A stretch of DNA of 64,000 nt from CAVORB01 sp963698495. GTDB taxonomy: Bacteria > Pseudomonadota > Gammaproteobacteria > Chromatiales > Chromatiaceae. Each line of letters begins with the position of its first letter. The stretch's first letter is position 1. The position numbers were made by a program, and so were the translations under genes. A model generated the notes under the pieces. The model saw only the letters and a list, made by a program, of their open reading frames with translations. It was not told where the DNA came from and did no database searches. This document shows, one piece after another, positions 9,459 through 17,535 of this stretch. Location: NCBI GenBank assembly GCA_963698495.1, contig CAVORB010000042.1:1-64000 (forward strand), given 5' to 3'.

Positions 9459-10103
9459 TCAAGCGAACCGCTCGCGCAGCGCCTCGAGATGGCGGGCACG
9501 GGTGAGCACCACGACCTCGTCGCCCGCCTCCAGACGGGTGTCGGGCTCGGCGAGCAGGAGCTCGTCGCCGTTGCGGTAGACGCAGATGACGCGCGCGGCC
9601 TGCGGAAGGGCCAGGTCAGCGACGGGCGACGCCTGCTCCTCGCCGACACGGAAGGAGAACACCCGCGCGTCGCCGCGCAGGATGTCCGATACCAGGGGGA
9701 TATCCCGCCCCTCGGCCAGATCCGCGAGGTAACGCCCCACCGTGTGCATGGGCACCAAGGAGTCCGCGAGACCGAGCTCGGAACAGATATGCTCCAGCTC
9801 CGGGTCCTCGATCTTGGTCACCACCCGCTGGAATCCCAGCGAGCGCGCGACCAGGCTGGCAATGATGTTGGCCTGATCGTCGTGGGTGACGCAGAACAGC
9901 ATGTCGGTGGCCTCCGGGTCCGCCTCCCGCAGGATGGCCGGGCGCGTACCGTCGCCGTGGATGAAGCCGACGTCCAGCTCCTCGCGGATCTGCTCGATGA
10001 TCTCCAGATCCCGCTCGACCATGACCACCTCGTGCCGGCGTTCCACGAGCATGCGCCCGGTAAGCACCGCCAGGGTCCCGCTGCCGATGAAGACGAAACG
10101 CAT
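9459..10103 (-). CDS. trkA: Trk potassium-uptake regulatory subunit (single KTN domain)
   Basis: Cytoplasmic NAD(H)/nucleotide-gated regulator of the TrkH potassium channel. At 214 aa it is a half-size TrkA (KtrA-like) with one Rossmann KTN domain (FIGSGTLA near residues 5-12, then the acidic strand end VMVERD) and one TrkA-C domain (FRVGEEQASPVADL to the end). E. coli TrkA has two such repeats in 458 aa, so this version probably assembles as a higher oligomer. The ATG at 10103 has AGGAG at good spacing. It lies 41 bases downstream of trkH, its functional partner. Residues for nucleotide binding appear intact. Confidence 0.9.
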   Translation of the reverse strand: MRFVFIGSGTLAVLTGRMLVERRHEVVMVERDLEIIEQIREELDVGFIHGDGTRPAILREADPEATDMLFCVTHDDQANIIASLVARSLGFQRVVTKIEDPELEHICSELGLADSLVPMHTVGRYLADLAEGRDIPLVSDILRGDARVFSFRVGEEQASPVADLALPQAARVICVYRNGDELLLAEPDTRLEAGDEVVVLTRARHLEALRERFA

Positions 10104-10144
10104 GTCGAAGGCTCCTGCTCGAATCGAGGCCGGCAATCCGGCGC

Positions 10145-11581
10145 TCAGGGCTTGTACCAGGTGCCAGGATACAACAGCACCAGCAGGGCGAAGACCTCCA
10201 CCCGGCCGGCGAGCATGTCCAGGGTCAGCACGGCCTTGAGCCACGGCGCGAGCTCGGGCCCGGTAATGCCAGTGGAAAGGCCAACGGTGGCGGTCGCCGA
10301 GACCACCTCCAGCAGCGCGTTGAGCGGATCGTGACCCATCGCGAGAAAAGGCAGCCACGAGCAGAGAATCACCAGCGGAAAGAGCAGGAGCAGCAGCAGG
10401 GCGTGCTCGATCTGTGCGGGCTCCAGCAGGCGTCCCGCAAGGGAGGGCTGGAGCACGGCATGGCGGGGGGTCTGGGCGCGCAGGATCGCGTACTGGATCA
10501 CCCGCAGCAGGATCAGGAGCCGCAGCAGCTTCACGCCACCCGCGGTGGAACCGACCCCGGCGCCGGTCACCATGGACAACACCAGCACCCACTTCGCCTG
10601 TGGTTCGAGCGCCGCGACGTCCAGGCTCGAGAATCCGGTGCCGGTCTGGGCGCTCAGGGCCTGCATCAGGGCGTCGGCGGGGGCGACGCGCCCGAGCAGC
10701 CACAGCAGCAGGGCAACCACGCATGCGGCCGCGGCCAGCGCCCGCAGCTCGGGGTCCCGCGCCAGCTCCCGCGCGCCCCGGGCGAAGACGCGATAGAACA
10801 GGGGCAGCGGCAACGCGCCCAGAAAGGCCGTCATCAACAGGGCCGACTGGGCGCGACGGTCGAGTCCGGCCAGGCTGTCCGGGAACGCCGAGAAACCGCC
10901 GGTGGAGACCGCGCTCAAGGTGTGGATCAGGGCCTCGAACAGGGGCAGCCCCGCGGCGAGGACCAACCCGAGCCCCGCCGCGGTCAGCACCAGATAGACC
11001 GCCAGCACATGGCGGGCGTGAATGCGGACCCCCAGGATCGGATTCTCTTCCTCCGCGGCGGCATCAGCCAATTGGCGCATGTCCGCCACGCGCCCGAAGG
11101 CGAGGGCCAGCGACAGCACCACGATGCCCAGGCCCCCGAACCACTGCATCCAGGCGCGGGTGAACAGAAAAGCATCCGAGCGGTGCTGGGGATCCGGCAC
11201 CATGGTCAGGCCGGTCGTGGTAACCCCCGATACCGCCTCGAACCAGGCGTCCAACGGAGCCAGGCCGGTCGCGGTCAGGGGGGCGGTCATGAGTCCCGCC
11301 GCGAGGACGAAGGCCAGAGCGGTCACCACCAACGCCTCACTGGCCTGCAGGGGCCGCTCCCCGGGCGACAGCCAGGCGCCGGTCCCGAGGGCGAGCGCGG
11401 GCACTACGGACGCCAGCAGGAGGAACCAGGCAAGGCGGGTGTCCCCGCTCGCGAAGGCGAACAGGGTCGGCACCGTCAACAGGATCGAGAGCACCAGCGC
11501 CACCTGCCCGAGGTGGTGGCAGACCGCACGCGGCCGCACCGGCTGCCGAAGCGGGCGCGCCTGCGCGTTGAGGCTCGCCAT
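10145..11581 (-). CDS. trkH: Trk-type potassium channel subunit
   Basis: Inner-membrane K+ translocating subunit, 478 aa, like TrkH/KtrB. The four pseudo-repeats carry the selectivity-filter glycines: GVTTTGLT, AVSTGGFS, AQTGTGFS and ATVGLSTG. Each is followed by a hydrophobic M2 helix; the conserved positive residue near GVKLLRLL is also visible. The ATG at 11581 is 16 bases after the stop of the IclR gene. Its partner TrkA follows directly. The first about 20 residues (RPLRQPVRPRAVCHHLGQ) are basic and likely cytoplasmic. Confidence 0.93.
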   Translation of the reverse strand: MASLNAQARPLRQPVRPRAVCHHLGQVALVLSILLTVPTLFAFASGDTRLAWFLLLASVVPALALGTGAWLSPGERPLQASEALVVTALAFVLAAGLMTAPLTATGLAPLDAWFEAVSGVTTTGLTMVPDPQHRSDAFLFTRAWMQWFGGLGIVVLSLALAFGRVADMRQLADAAAEEENPILGVRIHARHVLAVYLVLTAAGLGLVLAAGLPLFEALIHTLSAVSTGGFSAFPDSLAGLDRRAQSALLMTAFLGALPLPLFYRVFARGARELARDPELRALAAAACVVALLLWLLGRVAPADALMQALSAQTGTGFSSLDVAALEPQAKWVLVLSMVTGAGVGSTAGGVKLLRLLILLRVIQYAILRAQTPRHAVLQPSLAGRLLEPAQIEHALLLLLLFPLVILCSWLPFLAMGHDPLNALLEVVSATATVGLSTGITGPELAPWLKAVLTLDMLAGRVEVFALLVLLYPGTWYKP

Positions 11582-11597
11582 GCGGAAGCGATTCCCG

Positions 11598-12383
11598 CTA
11601 ATCCGGCAGGTCCGCGGGCACCGCGGCAGGGTCGGGGGCCGCGTAGCCCAGCCGTTCCGAAATCCTTCGCGCCGCCTCCTGAACCAGAGGCACCCACTCG
11701 TCCCGGCGGCGCTCCCGCGGGGCGGACACGGAGAGTCCGGCCACCGCCACGCCCTGGGCATCGTGCACCAGAACGCCGATGCAGCCGACGCCGAGCTCGG
11801 CCTCCTCGTCGTCGAACGCGAAACCCTGGGCCAGGGCCTGGCGCGCCGCATTCACCAGGGTTTCCGCATCGCGGATGCTGTGTCGGGTGTAGGAGGGCAG
11901 GCCGGACCGCAAGGCATAGGATCGAACCTCGGAGTCACCCGCCTCCCCCAGGAAGAGCTTGCCGACCGCGGTCACGTGCAGGGGTGCGCGGCTGCCCACC
12001 ACCTGCTCCACCCGCATCATCTGGCTGGAGGTGACGCGCTCCACGTAGACCACCTCGTCGCGGTCACGCAGACTGAGGTTCACCGTTTCACCCACCTGAT
12101 CGCGCAGCCATTCCATCACGGGCGGCGCCACCCGGCGCACGTCGAGCTGGGTGCCCACCTTGGCCGCCAGCTGCAGCAGGCGCACCCCGAGCTTGTAACG
12201 CCCCGACCCCGTCCGCTCGACGTAGCCGTGTGCCATGAGTGACGTGAGGATCCGCGATGCCGTGGACGGATGCAGTTGGGCATCCGCGGAAAGGATCTTG
12301 AGGCTGGCGGAGCCCCCGGCACGGGCCAGGGCATCCAGAAGCGCGGCCGCTCGGTCGATGACCTGGATGGCGGTCTTGGTCAT
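11598..12383 (-). CDS. IclR-family transcriptional regulator
   Basis: 261-aa DNA-binding regulator. The N-terminal winged helix (residues about 7-70, with the recognition helix HPSTASRILTSLMAHG) is followed by the IclR effector-binding GAF-like domain (APLHVTAVGKLFLG and the Cys-containing GVGCIGVLVHDAQGVAVAGLSVSAP), which binds small organic acids in characterised members. The ATG at 12383 is followed by the motif MTKTAIQVIDRA usual for this family. It heads a tight unit with trkH and trkA, and shares a 269-bp divergent control region with nrdD. Targets are not known; the arrangement suggests autoregulation and possibly control of the potassium genes, which would be unusual for IclR proteins. 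Confidence 0.9.
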   Translation of the reverse strand: MTKTAIQVIDRAAALLDALARAGGSASLKILSADAQLHPSTASRILTSLMAHGYVERTGSGRYKLGVRLLQLAAKVGTQLDVRRVAPPVMEWLRDQVGETVNLSLRDRDEVVYVERVTSSQMMRVEQVVGSRAPLHVTAVGKLFLGEAGDSEVRSYALRSGLPSYTRHSIRDAETLVNAARQALAQGFAFDDEEAELGVGCIGVLVHDAQGVAVAGLSVSAPRERRRDEWVPLVQEAARRISERLGYAAPDPAAVPADLPD

Positions 12384-12568
12384 GAGGGGCTCCAATACTT
12401 CACGATGTGGGGGTAATTGTAGATTGCGAACCAACCACGCGGCGACTTCCATCCGGTCCTGGCGCCAGGCCCAGGAGCCCCGCTGCCGCCTTGCGCAATG
12501 ACGGAAAGACCCTTTCGCAAGTTTCTCCCCCGATCGAATCCTCCGTTCCAGTGGCAACTGAGGCCTAC

Positions 12569-12582
12569 TTGACTTCAGTCAA
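12569..12582 (+). promoter_or_regulatory. FNR/Anr-type binding site upstream of nrdD
   Basis: Perfect inverted repeat TTGACTTCAGTCAA, close to the FNR consensus TTGAT-N4-ATCAA. Its centre (12575.5) lies about 40 bases upstream of the start point predicted from the TATAAT at 12604-12609, the classic class II activator position. It implies induction of the anaerobic ribonucleotide reductase when oxygen is low. Confidence 0.75.
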
Positions 12583-12583
12583 A

Positions 12584-12599
12584 AACCGATATCTAGTAA
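12584..12599 (+). promoter_or_regulatory. Distal NrdR box (degenerate)
   Basis: AACCGATATCTAGTAA keeps the core of the NrdR consensus (C..AtAT.T.Gt). Its start lies exactly 31 bp before the start of the stronger box at 12615, the three-helical-turn spacing typical of NrdR box pairs. Confidence 0.55.
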
Positions 12600-12603
12600 T
12601 TTC

Positions 12604-12609
12604 TATAAT
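12604..12609 (+). promoter_or_regulatory. -10 element of nrdD
   Basis: Perfect TATAAT located between the two NrdR boxes, placing the transcription start near 12616. No good -35 hexamer is present at 17 bp, as expected for an FNR-activated class II promoter. Confidence 0.6.
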
Positions 12610-12614
12610 TCACG

Positions 12615-12630
12615 ACACAATATCTTGTGT
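12615..12630 (+). promoter_or_regulatory. Proximal NrdR box
   Basis: ACACAATATCTTGTGT matches the NrdR consensus acaCwAtATaTwGtgt at 15 of 16 positions. It covers the predicted start point, so NrdR bound here with the box at 12584 would occlude RNA polymerase when dATP is plentiful. Confidence 0.85.
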
Positions 12631-12652
12631 TCTGAAAAAGATTGGAGAGATG

Positions 12653-14704
12653 ATGACCACCGCATCCAGCCGCCTTGCGACCCTGCCGACCCGCATCATC
12701 AAGCGCGACGGTAGCCAGGTTCAGTTCGACGCCGGCAAGATCGAGTCCGCCATACTGCGCGCCGGCCAGGCAACCGGGGAGTTTGGCGAGGCCGAGGCGG
12801 CGCTGCTGACGGCACAGGCGGTGAAGGTGCTGGCCCATCGCTATCAGTCAGGTCGGCTGCCGGACATCGAGGGCACCCAGGATGTGGTGGAGCAGACCCT
12901 GATCGCCGCCAACCACTTCGAGACCGCCCGCTCCTACATCGTCTACCGCGAGCAGCACTCGCGCCTGCGCGAGGACCGGCGCACCCTGGTGGACGTCGCC
13001 AGTAGCATCAACGAGTACCTGGACCGCTCCGACTGGCGGGTGGCGGCGAACGCGAACCAGGGATATTCCCTGGGCGGGCTGATCCTGAACACCTCCGGCA
13101 AGATGATCGCCAACTACTGGCTGTCCCACGTCTACCCGCCGCAGATCGGGGAGATCCATCGTCAGGGCGACGTCCATATCCACGATCTGGATATGCTTGC
13201 CGGCTACTGCGCAGGCTGGTCCCTGCGCACCCTGCTGGCCGAGGGCCTGAACGGGGTCCCGGGCCGGGTCGAGGCGGGTCCGCCGCGGCACATGTCCTCC
13301 GCGGTCGGGCAGATCGTCAACTTCCTGGGGACGCTACAGAACGAGTGGGCGGGGGCGCAGGCGTTCTCCAGCTTCGATACCTACATGGCGCCGTTCGTGC
13401 GCAAGGACGGTCTGGGCTACAAGCAGGTCCGTCAGTACGTCCAGGAGCTGATCTACAACCTGAACGTGCCCTCGCGGTGGGGGACCCAGACGCCCTTCAC
13501 CAATCTCACCTTCGACTGGGTCTGCCCGGAGGACCTGCGCGAGCAGGTACCGGTGATCGGAGGGGAGGAGCAGCCCTTCACCTACGGCGAGCTCCAGGCC
13601 GAGATGGACCTGATCAACCGCGCCTACATCGAGGTGATGACCGAGGGCGACGCCAAGGGGCGGATCTTCACCTTCCCCATCCCCACCTACAACATCACCC
13701 CGGACTTCCCCTGGGAGAGCGAGAACGCCGACCGGCTGTTCGCCATGACAGCCAAGTACGGGCTGCCCTACTTCCAGAACTTCATCAATTCGGAGCTCTC
13801 CCCGAACATGGTGCGGTCCATGTGCTGCCGACTGCAGCTCGACCTGCGCGAGCTGCTCAAGCGCGGCAACGGGCTGTTCGGCTCCGCGGAGCAGACGGGC
13901 TCCCTCGGCGTAGTGACCATCAACTGCGCCCGCCTCGGCTATTTGCACCGCGGCGACGAGCGGGCGCTCCACGCCCGGCTGGATGAGCTCCTGGAGCTCT
14001 CACGCAACAGCCTCGAGATCAAGCGCAAGGTCATCCAACGTCATCTGGACGCTGGCTTGTTCCCTTACACCAAGCGTTTCCTCGGCACCCTGCGCAATCA
14101 CTTCTCCACCATCGGCGTGAACGGGATCAACGAGATGGTCCGCAACTTCACCGGCGACGCCGAGAACATCGTCACCGAGCGCGGAAGGGCCCTTGCCGTG
14201 CGCTTCCTAGACCGGGTTCGCGAGCGCATGGTCGCGTTCCAGGAGGAAACGGGGCACATGTACAACCTGGAGGCCACCCCGGCGGAAGGCACCACCTACC
14301 GCTTCGCCCGCGAGGACCGCAAACGCTACCCGGACATCATCCAGGCCGGCACCCCCGATGCCCCCTACTACACCAACTCGTCCCAGCTACCCGTGGGCTT
14401 CACGGACGACCCCTTCCATGCGCTGGAGATGCAGGAGGAGCTGCAGAGCAAGTACACCGGCGGCACGGTGCTGCACCTCTACATGAGCGAGCACGTCTCC
14501 AGCGTCGAGGCCTGCAAGCGGCTGGTGCGCCGCGCCCTGACCAACTTCCGCCTGCCCTACATCACGGTGACGCCGGTGTTCTCCATCTGCCCCAAGCACG
14601 GCTACATCGCCGGCGAGCACGAGTTCTGTCCCGCCTGCGACCAGGAGCTGATCGCACGCAAGCGCGCCGGGGCGCAGGCACCGGATGCCCGCGCGTGCCA
14701 TTGA
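12653..14704 (+). CDS. nrdD: Anaerobic (class III) ribonucleotide reductase large subunit lacking the glycyl-radical domain
   Basis: Catalytic subunit of the oxygen-sensitive ribonucleoside-triphosphate reductase, 683 aa. An N-terminal ATP-cone (IIKRDGSQVQFDAGKI onward, residues about 12-105) supplies allosteric control. The barrel carries the paired cysteines 391-392 in MCCRL, near the thiyl-radical site, and the C-terminal zinc-ribbon residues Cys646, His649, Cys659 and Cys662. The protein then stops: the glycyl-radical loop that normally follows is absent and is encoded by the next ORF. The ATG at 12653 has GGAG five bases upstream; the adjacent ATG at 12650 is too close. Transcription appears to be driven by an FNR-activated, NrdR-repressed promoter. 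It works with the 60-aa ORF and NrdG. Confidence 0.93.
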   Translation: MTTASSRLATLPTRIIKRDGSQVQFDAGKIESAILRAGQATGEFGEAEAALLTAQAVKVLAHRYQSGRLPDIEGTQDVVEQTLIAANHFETARSYIVYREQHSRLREDRRTLVDVASSINEYLDRSDWRVAANANQGYSLGGLILNTSGKMIANYWLSHVYPPQIGEIHRQGDVHIHDLDMLAGYCAGWSLRTLLAEGLNGVPGRVEAGPPRHMSSAVGQIVNFLGTLQNEWAGAQAFSSFDTYMAPFVRKDGLGYKQVRQYVQELIYNLNVPSRWGTQTPFTNLTFDWVCPEDLREQVPVIGGEEQPFTYGELQAEMDLINRAYIEVMTEGDAKGRIFTFPIPTYNITPDFPWESENADRLFAMTAKYGLPYFQNFINSELSPNMVRSMCCRLQLDLRELLKRGNGLFGSAEQTGSLGVVTINCARLGYLHRGDERALHARLDELLELSRNSLEIKRKVIQRHLDAGLFPYTKRFLGTLRNHFSTIGVNGINEMVRNFTGDAENIVTERGRALAVRFLDRVRERMVAFQEETGHMYNLEATPAEGTTYRFAREDRKRYPDIIQAGTPDAPYYTNSSQLPVGFTDDPFHALEMQEELQSKYTGGTVLHLYMSEHVSSVEACKRLVRRALTNFRLPYITVTPVFSICPKHGYIAGEHEFCPACDQELIARKRAGAQAPDARACH

Positions 14705-14774
14705 CCACGGCCACGAGAATCACCGCCAGATTCCATCACACCATCCCGTAGAGACGACAGGAGCAAGAAAAGCT

Positions 14775-14957
14775 ATGACCACGAACGAAGGCATCGAGCT
14801 GACAGAAGAGGAACGCACCCGCTGCGAGATCTGGACGCGGGTGATGGGCTATCACCGCCCGGTGTCCGCCTTCAACGCGGGCAAGCGCTCCGAGCACATC
14901 GAGCGTCAGTACTTCGTCGAGCGGGGCCGGGACTGCCCCTCGGCGCGCGGCGGCTGA
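14775..14957 (+). CDS. Stand-alone glycyl-radical domain of anaerobic ribonucleotide reductase
   Basis: 60-aa protein whose residues 16-47 match the C-terminal glycyl-radical loop of NrdD: CEIWTRVMGYHRPV followed by FNAGKRSEH. Gly25 in RVMGYHRP is the predicted radical site. It starts 70 bases after the nrdD stop, in a different frame, with its own AGGAG (11 bases before the ATG), and precedes nrdG, which installs the radical. It therefore looks like a genuine split subunit that docks onto NrdD, comparable in concept to the YfiD/GrcA spare part of pyruvate formate-lyase. A single upstream indel could in principle fuse it to nrdD through a 50-residue linker, but that linker resembles no family sequence. 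Confidence 0.85.
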   Translation: MTTNEGIELTEEERTRCEIWTRVMGYHRPVSAFNAGKRSEHIERQYFVERGRDCPSARGG

Positions 14958-14986
14958 CCTAAGTCCTCGCCCAAGAGTCCCGTTCG

Positions 14987-15775
14987 ATGCACCCGAGCGC
15001 CAGGACGGATAACCAGGACGCGACGCGCTCACCGCCTGGCGGCGTGCCTCTGTCCGCGGCCGACCCCCGCACGCGACAGGGAGCACCGGAGCATCTCGCC
15101 GCCGGAGGTCTGACGCCGCTGACCACGGTGGATTTCCCGGGCGAGCTCGCGGCGGTCGTCTTCTGCCAGGGTTGCCCGTGGCGCTGCGCCTACTGCCACA
15201 ACGGCCACCTTCTGAGCGGGACCGCCGACCGACTCATTTCCTGGCCAGAGGTACGCGGCCACCTGCAGCGCCGCATAGGCCTGCTCGACGCCGTGGTCTT
15301 CAGCGGCGGCGAGCCCACGCTACAGGCGGCCCTCCCTGCGGCGATCGGGGAGGCGGCGACCCTGGGCTTCAAGATCGGCCTGCACACCGCAGGGTGCTAT
15401 CCGCGGCGCCTCCGGCGCTTGGTCCACATGCTCGATTGGGTGGGACTGGACATCAAGGCCCTGCCCGAAGGCTACCCAGCCATCACCGGCGTCGCGGACT
15501 CGGGAGAGCGAGCCTGGGAGAGCTTGCGGATACTGCTCGGGGCAGGCATCAGAATCGAGGTCCGCACCACGGTCCTGCCCGGCTGGACCCTGGAGGATCC
15601 ACTCGGGCCGCTGATGGAGCGCCTCGCGGCCGCGGGCGTCGGCGATTACGCGCTGCAGGGGTGCAGGACGGAGACCGCCCTGGACCCGACGCTGCGCGGA
15701 ATGGTTTCGATGCCTGTCTCCGCCGCAGTCATGGATCTAGGAGGCCGGCTGTTCTCGACCTTTCGCGTGCGCTAG
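14987..15775 (+). CDS. nrdG: Anaerobic ribonucleotide reductase-activating protein (radical SAM)
   Basis: Radical-SAM activase, 262 aa, that uses a 4Fe-4S cluster and S-adenosylmethionine to generate the glycyl radical on the reductase. The cluster motif is CPWRCAYC (Cys63, Cys67, Cys70), preceded by an extra Cys60; the SAM-binding GGEP (in VFSGGEPTLQ) follows. The first 38 residues are not family-like and no strong Shine-Dalgarno precedes the ATG, so the true start may be further in. The family-like part begins near LAAGGLTPL. It is longer than E. coli NrdG (154 aa) and resembles the larger activases of Pseudomonas and Thermotoga type. Third gene of the nrdD operon. Confidence 0.9.
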   Translation: MHPSARTDNQDATRSPPGGVPLSAADPRTRQGAPEHLAAGGLTPLTTVDFPGELAAVVFCQGCPWRCAYCHNGHLLSGTADRLISWPEVRGHLQRRIGLLDAVVFSGGEPTLQAALPAAIGEAATLGFKIGLHTAGCYPRRLRRLVHMLDWVGLDIKALPEGYPAITGVADSGERAWESLRILLGAGIRIEVRTTVLPGWTLEDPLGPLMERLAAAGVGDYALQGCRTETALDPTLRGMVSMPVSAAVMDLGGRLFSTFRVR

Positions 15776-15776
15776 G

Positions 15777-15800
15777 GCCGGCGCCGACATCGGCGCCGGC
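15777..15800 (+). terminator. Hairpin after nrdG
   Basis: Perfect 11-bp stem GCCGGCGCCGA/TCGGCGCCGGC with a 2-nt CA spacer, two bases after the nrdG stop. It lacks a following T-run, so termination may need Rho or may serve mainly as a 3' end stabiliser between the convergent nrdG and sodC genes. Confidence 0.55.
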
Positions 15801-15832
15801 GAGCGGGGACTCGAGCGGAGCAACCCCTGACC

Positions 15833-16441
15833 TCAACCCGCCATCGGCTTGATGATGCCGCAGGCATCGCGTGGTCCGCCGGCACAGCCTTTCTTGAGGT
15901 CGGATTCCTCGTCGCAGTAGGTATCCTCGTTGGTGTGGATGATGAAGGAACTCCCGTCCTCGTCCAGGATCGTCAGCCGGCCGGGGGAGAGCGTGATCCT
16001 GTTGGTCGTGTGGCTCATGCGCCCTACCCCGTCCTTGACCTCGATGTTGATCAGGTCACCCATGTGGTACGGGTGATTGATGTCCTTGGCGGGAACCTCG
16101 TCACCGGCGCTGTCCGGCCGGGATTCGCCGAATGGACCCGGGTCGTGGTGGCCCTTCGCCGCTCCGCACGGCTCGCAAGCCGCGACCTCATGGATGTGAA
16201 CGGCGTGCTTGCCGTCGCTCAGCCCTTTCACCGTCATCTCCACCGTGACCTCCTTGATCCCCTCGGCCGTGACCGCCTCCACGAGGGTTGCCGTACCGCT
16301 GATTTCGGGGTTCTCGCAGCCCTTGATCTCTGCGGACGCCTTCATGGCCTCGGCCTGCGCGACGGTCGATCCGAATGCGACGGCGATGCCGATGAGTGAG
16401 CCGGAAAGCAGGCGGGCCGTGCTGGTGAGGGGTCGTTTCAT
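15833..16441 (-). CDS. sodC: Periplasmic Cu/Zn superoxide dismutase-like protein
   Basis: 202-aa exported protein with a signal peptide (cleavage near VAQA/EA, residue 30). It has the Cu/Zn SOD fold signatures: copper ligands His82 and His84 in HAVHIHE, the metal-loop histidines around HHDPGPFG (98-99), His123, His126 and Asp129 (NHPYHMGDL), the C-terminal copper ligand His169 (FIIHTNEDTY) and the channel arginine with cysteine in GGPRDACGII. The metal loop is longer and less canonical than in E. coli SodC, so activity is likely but not certain. Function would be disproportionation of periplasmic superoxide. Convergent with nrdG. Confidence 0.85.
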   Translation of the reverse strand: MKRPLTSTARLLSGSLIGIAVAFGSTVAQAEAMKASAEIKGCENPEISGTATLVEAVTAEGIKEVTVEMTVKGLSDGKHAVHIHEVAACEPCGAAKGHHDPGPFGESRPDSAGDEVPAKDINHPYHMGDLINIEVKDGVGRMSHTTNRITLSPGRLTILDEDGSSFIIHTNEDTYCDEESDLKKGCAGGPRDACGIIKPMAG

Positions 16442-16684
16442 GGTCTATAGCTCCTTGAGTGCTGACTAGGATCCGAAACCTGAAGGCGATCCGCCGGAAG
16501 GCGGGGCTTAACCAAGCGTGTTACTCGGTCAATTACCGCCAAAGGGTAGTTCCGCCGGACGCAATGGGCAAGTCGGGAAGGGGAAAGCGAGAGAAACGGG
16601 GTGCGATGGCACCCCGGCCGAGCTATGTCAGGATCGAATACGGAGACCGCAAGGCGGCTGCACAGCTTGCGCGGTGTTGAAGTC

Positions 16685-16870
16685 TTAGTCCTGGGAGGGC
16701 ACGAGCGGCATCTCCGCCGGTTTCGAGCGCTTCCTCGCGATGAGCTGAACCGCCTTGCGGGCGCTGATTTCACGGACCTCGTACTGGTCGAGCGTAGTCT
16801 GAAGCCAATAGGCGGTGTTGAGTTGATCGCTGCTTCCCTTCCGGCTCGACGGCTGTAAATGGTAGCTCAT
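16685..16870 (-). CDS. Small protein of unknown function (61 aa)
   Basis: Short ORF starting at ATG 16870 with a good Shine-Dalgarno (AAGGAG, eight bases upstream). The product is soluble, mixed and basic in its C-terminal half (ISARKAVQLIARKRSKP), with no signal peptide or membrane segment. No family is recognised. A longer reading of the same frame extends upstream without conserved features. It stands alone between sodC and a possible small membrane protein. Its support is the ribosome-binding site and normal composition only. Confidence 0.45.
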   Translation of the reverse strand: MSYHLQPSSRKGSSDQLNTAYWLQTTLDQYEVREISARKAVQLIARKRSKPAEMPLVPSQD

Positions 16871-17177
16871 GAGAACGGCTCCTTGCTGAACGCGGGTTCG
16901 ATTTATGCGAAGTGTCTTGCCAGATGCATGCCAGATCATGAGCGAGTGCTGATCGGACAAGCAAAACCACCGCGGCCAACGCGTCTTCGCACCGGGCGCG
17001 CCCCAGCCGGATATGCGCCGAATCCATGGGCCGTCGTGCCCCGCCGACAGCGCAGCCTTCGCGCGAGGTCGCTCAGGACGGCCGCTTCTGGACACATTGC
17101 TTTCTCGCCAGGAGGCTTTCGCGCTGGGTCGCTGGTCTGGTATTGATAGCTCGGAAACCGGCCATGGGGTCCCTACG
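16871..17177. other. Intergenic region, 307 bp
   Basis: Divergent spacer between two small ORFs. It contains the Shine-Dalgarno of the leftward ORF and no recognisable gene, strong hairpin or promoter hexamer pair that I can defend. Confidence 0.35.
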
Positions 17178-17360
17178 ATGACACGTCGTCACGCTGCCGC
17201 AGCCGCCATGATCATCGCTATCGTGATCGGAATCGCGGCCTGGTCAAAGCTTCGTCACCACGACCGGGAGGTCTACGACACGCCGCAACGGGTGCGCGCG
17301 GACGAGCACCCGGCATTCCAGTCCCGGAGCCCGGCGGCAGATCGAGCCGATTCGCGTTAG
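17178..17360 (+). CDS. Possible small single-pass membrane protein (60 aa)
   Basis: ATG at 17178 opens a 60-aa frame with one clear hydrophobic segment (AAAAAMIIAIVIGIAAW, residues about 6-22) behind a basic start (MTRRH), then a polar tail. This would give a small inner-membrane protein. A GGGG lies 10 bases upstream of the ATG but is a weak ribosome-binding site. No homologue is recognised, so the gene is tentative. Confidence 0.35.
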   Translation: MTRRHAAAAAMIIAIVIGIAAWSKLRHHDREVYDTPQRVRADEHPAFQSRSPAADRADSR

Positions 17361-17473
17361 GCAGCACGCGGCGATGCGAACGGGTTCATGCAGCGAACCG
17401 ACGTCCGAAGCGCCCGCGCCAGATCCGATGCCCCGCGTCCGGACCCGCCGGCGCGCCTGACGCAGTGAAAAGC

Positions 17474-17498
17474 TAGACCAACCCCACTGCTTGGTCTA
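17474..17498. promoter_or_regulatory. Inverted repeat upstream of the cache protein gene
   Basis: Perfect 8-bp arms TAGACCAA (17474-17481) and TTGGTCTA (17491-17498) separated by nine bases, ending 37 bp before the start codon. The geometry fits a dimeric regulator site or a leader hairpin; the factor is unknown. Confidence 0.4.
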
Positions 17499-17535
17499 TG
17501 TTCGGCTCTCCACACCACACTGGAGGAAACAAACA

